Below, in pieces: positions 1-9,334 of a stretch of 38,019 nt of DNA. The translations under genes and the position numbers were made by a program. The stretch covers positions 1 to 38,019 of the forward strand of contig CAZUIM010000021.1 in assembly GCA_964620325.1 (NCBI GenBank), read 5' to 3'. The notes below the pieces were generated by a model that did not search any database, was not told the DNA's origin, and saw only the letters and a list, made by a program, of their open reading frames with translations. The stretch comes from CAZMYM01 sp964620325. Its GTDB lineage: Bacteria > Bipolaricaulota > Bipolaricaulia > UBA7950 > UBA9294. Numbering within the stretch: position 1 is the stretch's first letter; each line of letters begins with the position of its first letter.

Positions 1-2520
1 CAGGCACAAGTGGTTTTGGAAGATCCAGAGGATGGAAGTGACAAAATAAAAGAAAGCGATCTCCCCAGCGCGGACGGCGTCGACCCCTTTCGAAACCTTG
101 CAAACGACGATGGCCCGCTCCTCGAGAGCCGCGCCGAGGACCACGACCGCCGGGCGACACCTCTCCTCCAAGAGGTCCGCCAGATCCTTCAACTCGCCTC
201 CGTCGAGATCGACCCGCCCGCCGAGGACGTGCGTCCCGGCCACCGCGTCACGGCCGGAGAACAGGTCGTCTGCCGTCGATCGGACTCGATCGGCCCCCTC
301 GGCCGACAACCGCTCGGACAGCGTCTCGACCTGCTCTTTCAGACGGCGGGCCCCCTCCTCCGGATCCTCGCCGAGCGCATCGCGCAGACGACGGGCGAAC
401 GCGTCTTGATCGCGCAGTCGAGCGAGCACCGCGTCCCCGGTGATGGCCCGGACCCGCCGCACGCCTGAGGCGATCGACTCTTCGGAGAGGATCTTGATCA
501 GCCCGATCTCGCCCGACCGACGCACGTGAGTCCCTCCACACAGCTCCTTGCTGACGTCATCGACGGCGATCACGCGGACGGTCTTGCGCCCCCGATACTC
601 GTCCTCGAACAGCCCGATCGCCCCGGACGCCTTCGCCTCGTCGGGCGGAAGTTCCTCGACCGTCACCAGGTGATCTGCGAGGACGGCGGCGTTGGCCAGA
701 TCCTCGATCCGTGCGATCTCGTCCGCCGCCAGCTTCTCAAAGTGGGAGAAGTCGAAGCGAAGTTCGCGATCGTTCACCTCCGAGCCGGACTGATGGACGT
801 GCGGCCCGAGCACCTCGCGAAGCGCCGCGTGCAGCAGGTGCGTCGCGGTGTGATTCCGTTCGATCCGACGACGTCGAGCGACGTCGACGCTCAGCCGACA
901 CCGATCGCCGATCGCGAAGGTCCCCGCCACCCGTTCGAGTTGATGGAGGTACACGCCCTCGGGATTCTTCACGACATTCGTGACGACGGCAGTTCCCTCA
1001 CGATCGAGGTTCTCGATGCAACCCGTGTCAGCGACCTGCCCGCCCCCTTCAGCGTAGAAGGGGGTAGAGGGAAAGACCAACCGCTCGATGTCCTTCGTTC
1101 CTGGCGGCAGAAGGCCTTCCACGGGCGACTCACTCGAGACAGCCTCATAGCCAATGAACCGCGTCGGTTCAGCTCCAGCCGGAACCGCATCTGCGTCCGC
1201 AGTGACTGATCTGCCGACGCTTATACCGACCTCGCCACGGGAACGACGCCGCTGTGCTCCAAGGGATTTCTCCAAGCCGGCCAGGTCGACCTCGATCCCC
1301 GTCTCGGCCGCGATCTCCTGCGTCATCTCGAGCGGAAACCCGTAGGTGTCGGTCAGCTCGAACGCAAGCTCGCCCGGCAGGATCGTTTCGCCCGACGCCT
1401 GCAGGTCGGCGAGGAGCTTCGCCAGCCTTCGCTCTCCCTCGCGCAGCGTCGCGCGAAAGGAGACCTCCTCCTTCGCGACGAGCCGACGAGCGAGATCGCG
1501 AACCTCGGCGATCTCCGGGTACGCACCGGACATCCCGTCGATCACGGGATCGATCAATGAGGCCATCGTCCCCGCGGGGAGCTCGAGCCGCTCTCCGGCG
1601 CGGATGGCGCGCCGGAGGATCCTTCTCATCACATACCCCTGCCGCTCGTTCCCGGGCGTGACACCCTCGGCGAGGAGGAACGGGATTCCGCGGATGTGAT
1701 CGGCGATCGTGTTCCGGAACGGAAGGTCGTTCGGGCCGAGCTGCTTCGGGGAAGCCGATTCGATCGCCTCGACGATCGGGCGGAACAGGTCGATCTCGAA
1801 GTCGCTGCCGACCCCCTGGAGGACGGCGCCCGTCCGCTCCAATCCCATCCCGGTGTCGATGTTCCGTGCCTGAAGCGGTTCGAGTCGCCCGTCCGGCGTC
1901 GCCTCGTACTGCATGAAGACCAGATTCCAGATCTCCGAGAAGCGATCGCAATCGCAGGCGACGCCGGCGCAATCGGGACCACACTCCGTCCCGACGCCCG
2001 CGTCGAAGAAGATCTCCGAGTCCGGGCCGCACGGACCCGAGTCGCCGACCGGCCCCCACCAGTTGTGCTCCTTGCCGAGTCGGACGATCCGTTCTTTCGG
2101 GATCTCGGTCAGATCGAGCCAGAGCGCCTCCGCCTCGTCGTCGCCCTCGTAGATCGAGACCCACAACCGATCGGCCGGAATCTCGAGTTCGCTCGAAAGA
2201 AACGCCCACGCGGCCTCGATCGCCCCTTCTTTGAAGTAGTCACCGAACGAGAAATTGCCGAGCATCTCGAAGAACGTGTGGTGAAAGGCCGTCCTCCCGA
2301 CATTCTCGATGTCGGTTGTCCGGAAGCACTTCTGGCACGTCGCCGCTCGCGTGAACGAAGGCGTCACCTTCCCCCAGAAGATCTCCTTGAACGGGACCAT
2401 GCCCGCCGAGGTGAACAGCAGCGTTGGGTCTTTCGGGACGAGCGGCGAGCTCGCCAAGATCTTGTGCTCCCGCTCGGCAAAGAAGCCCAGATATCGCTCT
2501 CGTAGCTCGGTGACGCGCAT
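1..2520 (-). CDS. alaS: Alanyl-tRNA synthetase, 3' end lost at window edge
   Basis: Cytoplasmic enzyme that charges tRNA-Ala with alanine. The frame is open from an ATG at 2520 to the edge (840 codons). Ribosome site AGGAG lies just upstream of the start. Visible AlaRS signatures: the class II motif FHHTFFEMLGNFSFGDYF from residue 79, a Cys-rich segment followed by EIWNLVFMQY, the editing-domain metal motif NHTATHLLH near residue 553, and CGGTH near residue 660. The C-terminal (DHHA1-type) domain is recognisable up to VDAVRAGEI near residue 821. There the expected Gly-rich RPDMAQAGG segment should begin, but the last 19 codons (1-57) bear no resemblance to AlaRS and are AT-rich. Either the gene is disrupted or the window end is chimeric. 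The identification is secure; only the 3' end is doubtful. Confidence 0.95.
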   Translation of the reverse strand, partial: MRVTELRERYLGFFAEREHKILASSPLVPKDPTLLFTSAGMVPFKEIFWGKVTPSFTRAATCQKCFRTTDIENVGRTAFHHTFFEMLGNFSFGDYFKEGAIEAAWAFLSSELEIPADRLWVSIYEGDDEAEALWLDLTEIPKERIVRLGKEHNWWGPVGDSGPCGPDSEIFFDAGVGTECGPDCAGVACDCDRFSEIWNLVFMQYEATPDGRLEPLQARNIDTGMGLERTGAVLQGVGSDFEIDLFRPIVEAIESASPKQLGPNDLPFRNTIADHIRGIPFLLAEGVTPGNERQGYVMRRILRRAIRAGERLELPAGTMASLIDPVIDGMSGAYPEIAEVRDLARRLVAKEEVSFRATLREGERRLAKLLADLQASGETILPGELAFELTDTYGFPLEMTQEIAAETGIEVDLAGLEKSLGAQRRRSRGEVGISVGRSVTADADAVPAGAEPTRFIGYEAVSSESPVEGLLPPGTKDIERLVFPSTPFYAEGGGQVADTGCIENLDREGTAVVTNVVKNPEGVYLHQLERVAGTFAIGDRCRLSVDVARRRRIERNHTATHLLHAALREVLGPHVHQSGSEVNDRELRFDFSHFEKLAADEIARIEDLANAAVLADHLVTVEELPPDEAKASGAIGLFEDEYRGRKTVRVIAVDDVSKELCGGTHVRRSGEIGLIKILSEESIASGVRRVRAITGDAVLARLRDQDAFARRLRDALGEDPEEGARRLKEQVETLSERLSAEGADRVRSTADDLFSGRDAVAGTHVLGGRVDLDGGELKDLADLLEERCRPAVVVLGAALEERAIVVCKVSKGVDAVRAGEIAFFYFVTSILWIFQNHLCL

Positions 2521-2557
2521 CGGCTCTCCTTACGGTTCCCACGGAACACCGGGCTCG

Positions 2558-2586
2558 ATTATCGATCCGGCCCCTTCCGGTCGCAA
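2558..2586 (-). promoter_or_regulatory. Predicted sigma-70 promoter of alaS
   Basis: Read on the minus strand, TTGCGA (2586-2581) and GATAAT (2563-2558) are separated by exactly 17 bp. Transcription would start near 2551, giving a leader of about 30 nt before the alaS ATG at 2520. The call is by consensus match only. Confidence 0.6.
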
Positions 2587-2603
2587 CACGGGCCGAATGT
2601 CCG

Positions 2604-2632
2604 TTGTCCCGTTCCGGTCGCCACAATATACT
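2604..2632 (+). promoter_or_regulatory. Predicted sigma-70 promoter of the ftsB-dnaE-yvcK operon
   Basis: TTGTCC (2604-2609) and TATACT (2627-2632) are 17 bp apart on the plus strand. The predicted start is near 2639, leaving a leader of about 125 nt before the ftsB-like gene. It diverges from the alaS promoter, with about 17 bp between their -35 elements. Confidence 0.6.
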
Positions 2633-2766
2633 GGCGATCGGGAGCTCGAGCATGGCGATGGTCAAGGCGCTCCCGAGGGGGGTCACGAGGACCGAATCGA
2701 CATTCGAAGCCACGTCGGTGTCGCGCCGGGCTTTCCCCCTTCCAGAACAGCAAGAGGTGAAGGGTG

Positions 2767-3087
2767 ATGAGGGGACAGCGACGGAATCGCCTCTGGACGC
2801 ACCTCCGGCCGGGTCGGGGTCTTGTCCTGGCGGTTTCGATTCTCGCGCTCACGTCCCTGCTCGCGGGTCTGTTCATCGGTCGACAACTAGAAATCGCCAG
2901 GCGCAGACGAGAACTCGAAGATCTGACGGTCGCCCACGCCACCGCGCTCGAGGAACGGGCGGCCCTGCGTGATCGACTTGAGCGGCGGAACGATCTCGAT
3001 GCGATCGAGACGCTCGCTCGAGGGCGCCTGGGCCTCGTCCTCCCGGGCGAGGAGAAGGTCATCTTCGTCGAGGAGGGCGCACGGTGA
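2767..3087 (+). CDS. FtsB/DivIC-like septum formation initiator protein
   Basis: Small single-pass membrane protein of 106 residues. Proteins of this family bridge early and late divisome components. A short basic cytoplasmic N-terminus is followed by one membrane helix (about residues 18-38), a charged coiled coil (about 40-75) and the family-type ending with LGLVLPGEEKVIFVEE. This one-helix, coiled-coil, PGE order is the evidence. It could start at the GTG at 2764, one codon upstream; an AGAGG ribosome site at 2753-2757 serves either. The stop overlaps the dnaE start (GTGA), implying coupled translation. The family is inferred from architecture rather than strong sequence identity, so no gene symbol is given. 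Confidence 0.75.
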   Translation: MRGQRRNRLWTHLRPGRGLVLAVSILALTSLLAGLFIGRQLEIARRRRELEDLTVAHATALEERAALRDRLERRNDLDAIETLARGRLGLVLPGEEKVIFVEEGAR

Positions 3088-6000
3088 CGAGCCGGTTCAT
3101 CCATCTCCACGTCCACTCCGAGTTCAGTATTCTCGACTCCTCCTGCAAGATCCAAGGATTGATCGCGAAGGCGCGCGAGTGTGGGATGGATGCCATGGCG
3201 TTGACCGATCACGGCGTCATGAGCGGCGTCGTCAAGTTCTACCGCCAGGCGACGAAGGCGGAGGTCAAACCGATCCTCGGATGCGAGATCTACGTCGCGC
3301 CCGGCGACCGCCGAGACCGAAACGTTCAGAACGGTCACCGGTATTATCACCTCGTTCTCCTGGCGGAAAATGACGTCGGGTACAGAAACCTCCTGCAGAT
3401 CGTCAGCCGTGCACACACCGAGGGCTTCTACTATCGCCCGCGGGCCGACTACGAGCTTCTGACCGCGTACGCCGAGGGTCTGATCGCCCTTTCGGGGTGC
3501 GAGAGCGGCGAGATCCCCCGCCTGCTGCAGGCCGGACGGAGGAGCGATGCAGAGGGGACAGCGCGGCGGCTCCAGAAGATCTTCCGCCCGGGCAGCTTCT
3601 TCCTCGAAATTCAGGATCACGGAACCGATCGCGGCGCCCGCCTGCGTGCGCAGTTGATCGACCTCGCCTCAGACCTCGAGATCCCGCTGGTCGCGACGAA
3701 CGACGTTCACTTCCTCTCCCCGGACGACAAGCTCGCTCACGAGGTCCTGCTAAACATCCGCGCGAACCGGACCCTCGACGACCCGGATCACCGAACCTTC
3801 GACGGGGAGGGGTATCACTTCCGAACGACGGAGGAGATGGAGGCGCTGTTCGCCGACGTTCCGGAGGCGATCGCGAACACTCGGGCGATCGCCGATCGGT
3901 GCAACGTCACGCTCGAACTCGGCAGGCCGATGATCCCTCCGTTCGATCTGCCCGACGGAAAGACCGACACCAACACGTTCCTCCGCGAACTGGCCTTCGA
4001 TGGTGCACGTGAGCGGTATGGCGAGCTGACCGACGAGATCGTCGAGCGGCTCGAGTACGAGCTGTCCGTGATCGCCAAGATGGAATACAGCACGTACTTC
4101 CTGATCGTGTGGGATTTCGTCAAGTTCGCGCGAGACAACGAAATCACCGTCGGGCCCGGACGGGGATCCGCGGCCGGCAGCCTCGTCTCCTACGCGCTGC
4201 GAATCACGAACGTCGACCCGTTGAGGTACAGCCTCCTGTTCGAGCGATTTCTCAACCCGGACCGAATCAGCCTCCCGGACTTCGACATCGATTTCTGCAT
4301 CAAGGGGCGCGACGACGTGATCGCGTACGTCCGCCGGCGCTACGGTGGCGAGCAGTGGTGGGATCGGATCGCGCAGATCGCCACGTTCGATCGAATGGCC
4401 GCTCGGAGCGTCGTTCGCGACGTCGGGCGCGTTCTCGGGATTCCGTATGCGGTCACCGATCGCGTCGCGAAGCTGATCCCGTTCGGATGGGCGCTCAAGG
4501 CGGCGATCGAACGCGTCTCGGAACTGAAGTCGCTCTACGAGGAGGACAACGACATCCGGAGGCTCGTCGACATCGGACTTCGTCTCGAAGGGTTGATCCG
4601 CAATGCGTCGACGCACGCGGCCGGCGTCGTCATCGCCCCCGATCGCCTTGCCCTTCACGTTCCGCTCCTTCGCCTCGGTGAGGGGGAGTTCGTCACCCAG
4701 TTCGACATGGTCGACGTCGAGGCGGTCGGCCTTCTGAAGTTCGACTTCCTCGGCCTTCGGAACCTGACGCTGATCGACGAGGCCTGCGAAACACTGCGGG
4801 CGATCGACGGCGTCGACCTCTGCGTCGACGACATCCCGCTCGACGACGAGGCGACCCACGCACTGATCCGCGAGGGACGCACGGCCGGGATCTTCCAGCT
4901 CGAGAGCTCGGGAATGCGGAGCCTCATACGCCGCGTCCAACCCGAACGATTCGAGGACTTGATCGCCCTCCTCGCCCTCTACCGTCCGGGTCCGCTCGAG
5001 AGCGGGATGACCGACGAGTACGTCGAACGGCGACACGGCCGGAAGGCGACGACGTATCCGCATCCCGACCTGGCGGCGATCCTCGACGACACGTTCGGGC
5101 TTCCGATCTATCAGGATCAGGTCATGCTGATGGCGCAGGCGCTCGCCGGATTCACGCTCGCCGAGGCCGACATTCTCCGAAAGGCGATGGGGAAGAAGGT
5201 CAAAGAGATCATGGACAGCCTGAAGCCGAAGTTCATCGAGGGCTGTCTCGCCAACGGAATCTCACGCCAGCTCGCCGAGAGCACGTTCGCCGACATGGAG
5301 AAATTCTCTCGCTACGGGTTCGGCAAGTCCCACACGACCGCGTACGCTTTCGTTTCCTACTGGACCGCCTACCTGAAGGCGAACCACCCGACCCACTTCA
5401 TGGCGGCGCTCCTGACGAGCCTGCAGGCCGATTCGGACAAGGTGGCCGAGTACGTCGCCGAGTGTCGCGAGATGTCGATCGAAGTCCTTCCGCCGGACAT
5501 CAACGAGAGTCGGCTCGAGTTCACGCCGCTCGACAATCGCCGGATCCGCTTCGGACTCGGCGCAGTGAAGCACGTCGGTCGAGGGGCGATCGCGGCGATC
5601 CTGAGGGCGCGCAGCGGCAAGCCGTTCACCTCGTTCTACGATCTCTGTCGGCGAATCGAAGACGACGGACTCGATCGGGAGGCTCTCGAAGCCCTCGTCA
5701 AGGTCGGCGCGTTCGATCAGCTCGGCGCATCCCGCCGCGGCCTCCTTCGCCACCTACCCGAAGGGCTCGAACTGATTCAGCGAACTCGCCGCGAGCGACT
5801 GACCGGGCAGCAGTCGATCTTCGCCGATCTCGAGAAGTCGACGGCCGATCCGATCGTCACCGAACCGGAATTCGAACCGCGTGACCTGCTGTCGTTCGAG
5901 CGGGAACTCCTCGGCCTCTACGTGACGGCGCATCCGCTCGATGACTTCAGGGAGGTCCTCGACTTCTACTGCATGTCCACCCATCAAGCGAAGGGATTGC

Positions 6001-6512
6001 CGAAGGGGGCGAAAGGCCTCGTCGGCGGCCGGGTGAAGAAGATCCGTCGGATCGATACGAAGAAGGGAGAGCCGATGGCCTTTCTGACGGTGGAGGACGG
6101 GGCCGAAGAAGTGGACATCACCGTCTTCCCGCGTCTCCTCGAGGCATCGGGGCATCTCCTTCGAGAGGACGGGTTGGTCGGCATCGCGGTCACCGCCGAT
6201 GCTCGAAACGGCGACATCGGGCTGGTCGCAGATGAGGTCCTTCCACTCGACGAGGTCTCGAATCGGATGACCCTTTCGCTCCTCCTGACGATCGACATGA
6301 CGGCGGTCGACGCGGACCGCCTGTCGCAGGTCCAGTCCGAGCTGACTCGACATGCCGGAGACGCTCCCGTCTGTTTCGAACTCGTCGACACGCTCGGGTC
6401 GATCGTCGTCCGGGCGCACCATCGATATTCGGTCGCCCCGAGCGACGAGCTCCGCACGATTCTCACCACGCTCCCCGGCGTTCGCGACGCCGCCTTCCGG
6501 AGACGTTCGTGA
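3084..6512 (+). CDS. dnaE: DNA polymerase III alpha subunit
   Basis: Replicative polymerase catalytic subunit, 1142 residues, close to the usual DnaE1 length (E. coli about 1160). The N-terminal PHP domain begins HLHVHSEFSILD (residues 7-18), with DHGVMSG soon after. The palm has the acidic PDFDIDF motif (Asp 399/401/403) and the later KFDFLGLR (Asp 554). The helix-hairpin-helix and OB-fold regions follow (GGRVKKIRRIDTKKGEPMAF near residue 985). Start is a GTG overlapping the ftsB-like stop, with GAGGAGGG upstream. The 3' end overlaps the yvcK start by GTGA. The PHP histidines look intact, so this domain may keep metal-dependent proofreading activity as in several non-proteobacterial DnaE proteins; that is inference. 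Confidence 0.97.
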   Translation: MTSRFIHLHVHSEFSILDSSCKIQGLIAKARECGMDAMALTDHGVMSGVVKFYRQATKAEVKPILGCEIYVAPGDRRDRNVQNGHRYYHLVLLAENDVGYRNLLQIVSRAHTEGFYYRPRADYELLTAYAEGLIALSGCESGEIPRLLQAGRRSDAEGTARRLQKIFRPGSFFLEIQDHGTDRGARLRAQLIDLASDLEIPLVATNDVHFLSPDDKLAHEVLLNIRANRTLDDPDHRTFDGEGYHFRTTEEMEALFADVPEAIANTRAIADRCNVTLELGRPMIPPFDLPDGKTDTNTFLRELAFDGARERYGELTDEIVERLEYELSVIAKMEYSTYFLIVWDFVKFARDNEITVGPGRGSAAGSLVSYALRITNVDPLRYSLLFERFLNPDRISLPDFDIDFCIKGRDDVIAYVRRRYGGEQWWDRIAQIATFDRMAARSVVRDVGRVLGIPYAVTDRVAKLIPFGWALKAAIERVSELKSLYEEDNDIRRLVDIGLRLEGLIRNASTHAAGVVIAPDRLALHVPLLRLGEGEFVTQFDMVDVEAVGLLKFDFLGLRNLTLIDEACETLRAIDGVDLCVDDIPLDDEATHALIREGRTAGIFQLESSGMRSLIRRVQPERFEDLIALLALYRPGPLESGMTDEYVERRHGRKATTYPHPDLAAILDDTFGLPIYQDQVMLMAQALAGFTLAEADILRKAMGKKVKEIMDSLKPKFIEGCLANGISRQLAESTFADMEKFSRYGFGKSHTTAYAFVSYWTAYLKANHPTHFMAALLTSLQADSDKVAEYVAECREMSIEVLPPDINESRLEFTPLDNRRIRFGLGAVKHVGRGAIAAILRARSGKPFTSFYDLCRRIEDDGLDREALEALVKVGAFDQLGASRRGLLRHLPEGLELIQRTRRERLTGQQSIFADLEKSTADPIVTEPEFEPRDLLSFERELLGLYVTAHPLDDFREVLDFYCMSTHQAKGLPKGAKGLVGGRVKKIRRIDTKKGEPMAFLTVEDGAEEVDITVFPRLLEASGHLLREDGLVGIAVTADARNGDIGLVADEVLPLDEVSNRMTLSLLLTIDMTAVDADRLSQVQSELTRHAGDAPVCFELVDTLGSIVVRAHHRYSVAPSDELRTILTTLPGVRDAAFRRRS

Positions 6513-7825
6513 ACGCCCGTTGGCGTGGGTTGCTCCACTGGCTGACGCCCGGAATGCGCGTCAAACGTTGGGTCCTTCTGTCGGTCGTCTCGATGGCGAT
6601 CCTCGTCGTCGGCCTCTTGTATGTCCTCGGCGTGGACCTGGTCCGGATCGCGTATCGAACGCTGCCGACCGCGGCAGGGCCGCGCTACACGATCCTCGCC
6701 GCGGTCGTCGTCTTCGGAGGCGGGGGCTTCGCCCTGGCGCTCGCTCGACTCGTTCGCTCCGTCGCCCGGAGCGCCTCGGCCGACTCGCGAATCAAGCCAT
6801 CGACGATGATCTATCGTGCCCGCCGCCTCGCCCGAGGGCCTCGGGTCGTCGCCCTCGGCGGCGGAACCGGACTGTCGTCGCTCCTGCGCGGCCTGAAGGA
6901 GGTGACGGCGAACATCACCGCCGTCGTCACGGTGATGGACGATGGAGGAAGCTCGGGGAGGCTCCGCGAAGGGATCGACGTCCTTCCGCCGGGAGACGTT
7001 CGAAACTGCATTCTCGCCCTCGCTGAAGACGAGACACAGCTCTCCGACTTCTTCCAGTATCGATTCACGGGACCGCCGGAGCTGGCCGGACACGCCCTCG
7101 GCAACATCGTCCTCGCCGGGCTGGAACAGGCAACCGGCGGATTCGATCGGGCGATCGAAGCGATGAGCCACTTCCTGAACATCCGCGGTCAGGTGCTTCC
7201 GGCCACGCTTGCGAGCACGCACTTGGTCGCCACGATGGAAGACGGGACCAGAATCGAAGGAGAGAGCCAACTGAGCTCCGACCCGCGCCGAATCGCGCGC
7301 CTCGAGCTCTCCTCGTCGCCCGTCGTCCCCTACGACAAGGTGATCGATGCGATCGGAGACGCTGATCTGATCGTTCTCGGGCCGGGGAGCCTATTCACGA
7401 GCATCATCCCCAACGTCCTCGTCGACGGGATCGCGGATGCGATCCACCGGGCCGGGGCGGAGAAGGTTCTGATCGCGAACCTGATGACGCAGCCTGGCGA
7501 AACGACCGGGTTCACGCTCCGCGATCACCTGAACGTTCTCAACGAGTACGTCGACCTGTTCCGTTTCGACACGATCCTGGTGAACACCGCCCGCGTCGAC
7601 CAGAGCCTCCTCCCCGGCTACATCGACGAGGCGGCCGAGCCCGTTCCCGATGACCTGGCAGATTCGAACGAGTACAGGCTACGGGTCGTCCGGGCCGACC
7701 TCGTCGGGACGGCACAATGGGGAGGGAAGCAGACGATCAAGCACGATCCGAGGAAGCTCGCGCGCACACTCGTTCGGGAGACGCGCGCGTTCACTGCGGC
7801 GCGTCGGGAACGCGCGGCCGAATAG
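6509..7825 (+). CDS. yvcK: YvcK/CofD-like protein with N-terminal membrane segments
   Basis: Member of the YvcK (UPF0052/CofD-like) family, which binds UDP-sugars and is needed for growth on gluconeogenic carbon and normal cell shape in Bacillus. The 438-residue protein carries GGGTGLSSLLRGL near residue 115, the VTVMDDGGSSGRLR signature and PPGDVRNCILAL, then the family core to VLGPGSLFTSIIPN. It differs from the short cytosolic YvcK by about 100 extra N-terminal residues with two hydrophobic helices (about 21-42 and 62-85), so it should be anchored in the membrane. Start is a GTG overlapping the dnaE stop, so it is the last gene of a translationally coupled operon. Catalytic CofD transfer activity is not implied by the fold. 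Confidence 0.9.
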   Translation: MNARWRGLLHWLTPGMRVKRWVLLSVVSMAILVVGLLYVLGVDLVRIAYRTLPTAAGPRYTILAAVVVFGGGGFALALARLVRSVARSASADSRIKPSTMIYRARRLARGPRVVALGGGTGLSSLLRGLKEVTANITAVVTVMDDGGSSGRLREGIDVLPPGDVRNCILALAEDETQLSDFFQYRFTGPPELAGHALGNIVLAGLEQATGGFDRAIEAMSHFLNIRGQVLPATLASTHLVATMEDGTRIEGESQLSSDPRRIARLELSSSPVVPYDKVIDAIGDADLIVLGPGSLFTSIIPNVLVDGIADAIHRAGAEKVLIANLMTQPGETTGFTLRDHLNVLNEYVDLFRFDTILVNTARVDQSLLPGYIDEAAEPVPDDLADSNEYRLRVVRADLVGTAQWGGKQTIKHDPRKLARTLVRETRAFTAARRERAAE

Positions 7826-7851
7826 CGACCGGCCGATTGCCCTCACAGCGG

Positions 7852-9312
7852 CTACCCCTTGATGACCGCCAGCGGGCGAAGCCGGGCGACGGCTCGGTTG
7901 ATGCCCGACTCTACCGCCGCTCCGACAACGCGCTCGACGTCCTTGTACGCCCCCGGGGCTTCCTCGGCGACGCCCCGCTTGCTGTGGGCTCGGACTCGGA
8001 TCCCCGAAGAAGCGAGCTCTGAGATCACCGTCTCGCCCCAGAACCGCTTTGCCGCCTTCTTCCGCGACAGCGCCCGACCGGCGCCGTGAATCCCGCTGCC
8101 GAAGACCCTCGCCATGCCGACCTGGGTCCCCCGCATCACATACGACGCGGTCCCCATCGTGCCGCCGACAAACGTCGGATGACCGACCGATCGATACGCC
8201 GCCGGCACCTCCTGCCGGCCCGGACCGAAGGCGCGGGTCGCCCCCTTTCGGTGCACGAGGAGCCGGCGCGTCCGATCGTCGACGACGTGCTCCTCAATCT
8301 TCGCGTTGTTGTGTCCGATGTCGTAGACGGTTCGAACGTCGGCGTCGGCGAGGCCGCAAACGCGGCCGAGGGACTCCCGAACGAGATGGGCGATCACCTG
8401 GCGATTGGCGAAGGCACAGTTCGCTCCGCACGCGACGGCGCTCAGGTAGCGCCTCCCCTCGGGACTGTCGATCGGCGCGCAGACCATCTCGCGCTCCGGG
8501 ATCGCGATCCCGTACTTGCGACTTGCTTCGGCCATCTCTTTCAAGTAGTCCTGTCCGATCTGATGACCGAGCGCCCGAGATCCTGTGTGGATCGAGACGA
8601 CGATGCGGCCGGCCGACAAGCCGTAGGCCGTCGCCGCCTCCGCGTCGAGAACCGCGTCGACCACCTGAACCTCGAGGTAGTGATTCCCGGACCCGAGGGT
8701 CCCGACCTGCCCGAACTGCCGCTGTTTCGCCAGGTCGCTGACCGAGGACGGATCGGCCCCACCGACCGCGCCGCCCTCCTCGATGAACGTCAGATCCTCA
8801 GCGCGCCCGTACCCGTTCCGAACGACGTATGCCGCCCCATCGCAGAGTAACCGGTCGATCTCGGCGATCGAGAGACGAAGCTTCCCCTTCGATCCGAGCC
8901 CGGCCGGGACCGTCTCGTAGAGATCTCGCGCGAGATCGTCGAGGCGCGGCACCACCTCGTCATCGACGAGCGGGGTGGCGAGCATCCGCACCCCGCAGTT
9001 GATGTCGAACCCGACTCCCCCGACGACGGCGACCCCTTCGTCGAGGTCGAATGCGCCGACCCCGCCGATCGGAAACCCGTACCCGGGATGAACATCGGGA
9101 AGCGCGATCGACGCCGACACGATCCCCGGCAGGGAGGCGACGTTCCGGATCTGCCGAAGCGCACTCCATTCGGTCCGCCCGGCGTCGTCCGCCTCGAGCC
9201 CGGCGATCGTTTCTTCGTCGGCGAAGATCCGCCCCGGCACCTTCATCGAGCCGGACGGCGGCACGACCCATTCGCTCCGCCCGGCGCGCTCGAGTTCGTG
9301 CGGTCCCGTCAT
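7852..9312 (-). CDS. rtcB: RNA-splicing ligase RtcB
   Basis: GTP- and Mn-dependent ligase that joins 2',3'-cyclic-phosphate (or 3'-phosphate) RNA to 5'-OH RNA, 486 residues. Hallmarks: LPDVHPGYGFPIGG, the metal-binding GGVGFDINCGVR (Asp103, Cys106), GTLGSGNHYLEVQ, HTGSRALGHQ, YDIGHNNAK, HRKGATRAF, GTMGTASYV and HGAGRALSR, where His409 is the predicted guanylated residue. The chosen ATG (9312) has GGAGGGG a few bases upstream; an earlier ATG at 9342 overlaps the archease stop without a comparable ribosome site. It is the last gene of an operon behind thpR and archease. No RtcR regulator or RtcA cyclase is nearby, unlike proteobacterial rtc operons. Substrate in this organism (tRNA or damaged RNA) is unknown. 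Confidence 0.96.
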   Translation of the reverse strand: MTGPHELERAGRSEWVVPPSGSMKVPGRIFADEETIAGLEADDAGRTEWSALRQIRNVASLPGIVSASIALPDVHPGYGFPIGGVGAFDLDEGVAVVGGVGFDINCGVRMLATPLVDDEVVPRLDDLARDLYETVPAGLGSKGKLRLSIAEIDRLLCDGAAYVVRNGYGRAEDLTFIEEGGAVGGADPSSVSDLAKQRQFGQVGTLGSGNHYLEVQVVDAVLDAEAATAYGLSAGRIVVSIHTGSRALGHQIGQDYLKEMAEASRKYGIAIPEREMVCAPIDSPEGRRYLSAVACGANCAFANRQVIAHLVRESLGRVCGLADADVRTVYDIGHNNAKIEEHVVDDRTRRLLVHRKGATRAFGPGRQEVPAAYRSVGHPTFVGGTMGTASYVMRGTQVGMARVFGSGIHGAGRALSRKKAAKRFWGETVISELASSGIRVRAHSKRGVAEEAPGAYKDVERVVGAAVESGINRAVARLRPLAVIKG

Positions 9313-9334
9313 CTCCCCTCCTTCGCTCGGCGGC

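Noticed and set aside
1169..2209. 346-residue minus-strand frame inside alaS
   Set aside because: Arg/Gly-rich translation without domains; it is a shifted frame of alaS, whose true frame reads as AlaRS throughout.
3750..5063. 437-residue minus-strand frame opposite dnaE
   Set aside because: Mirror frame of a strongly biased gene; no domains.
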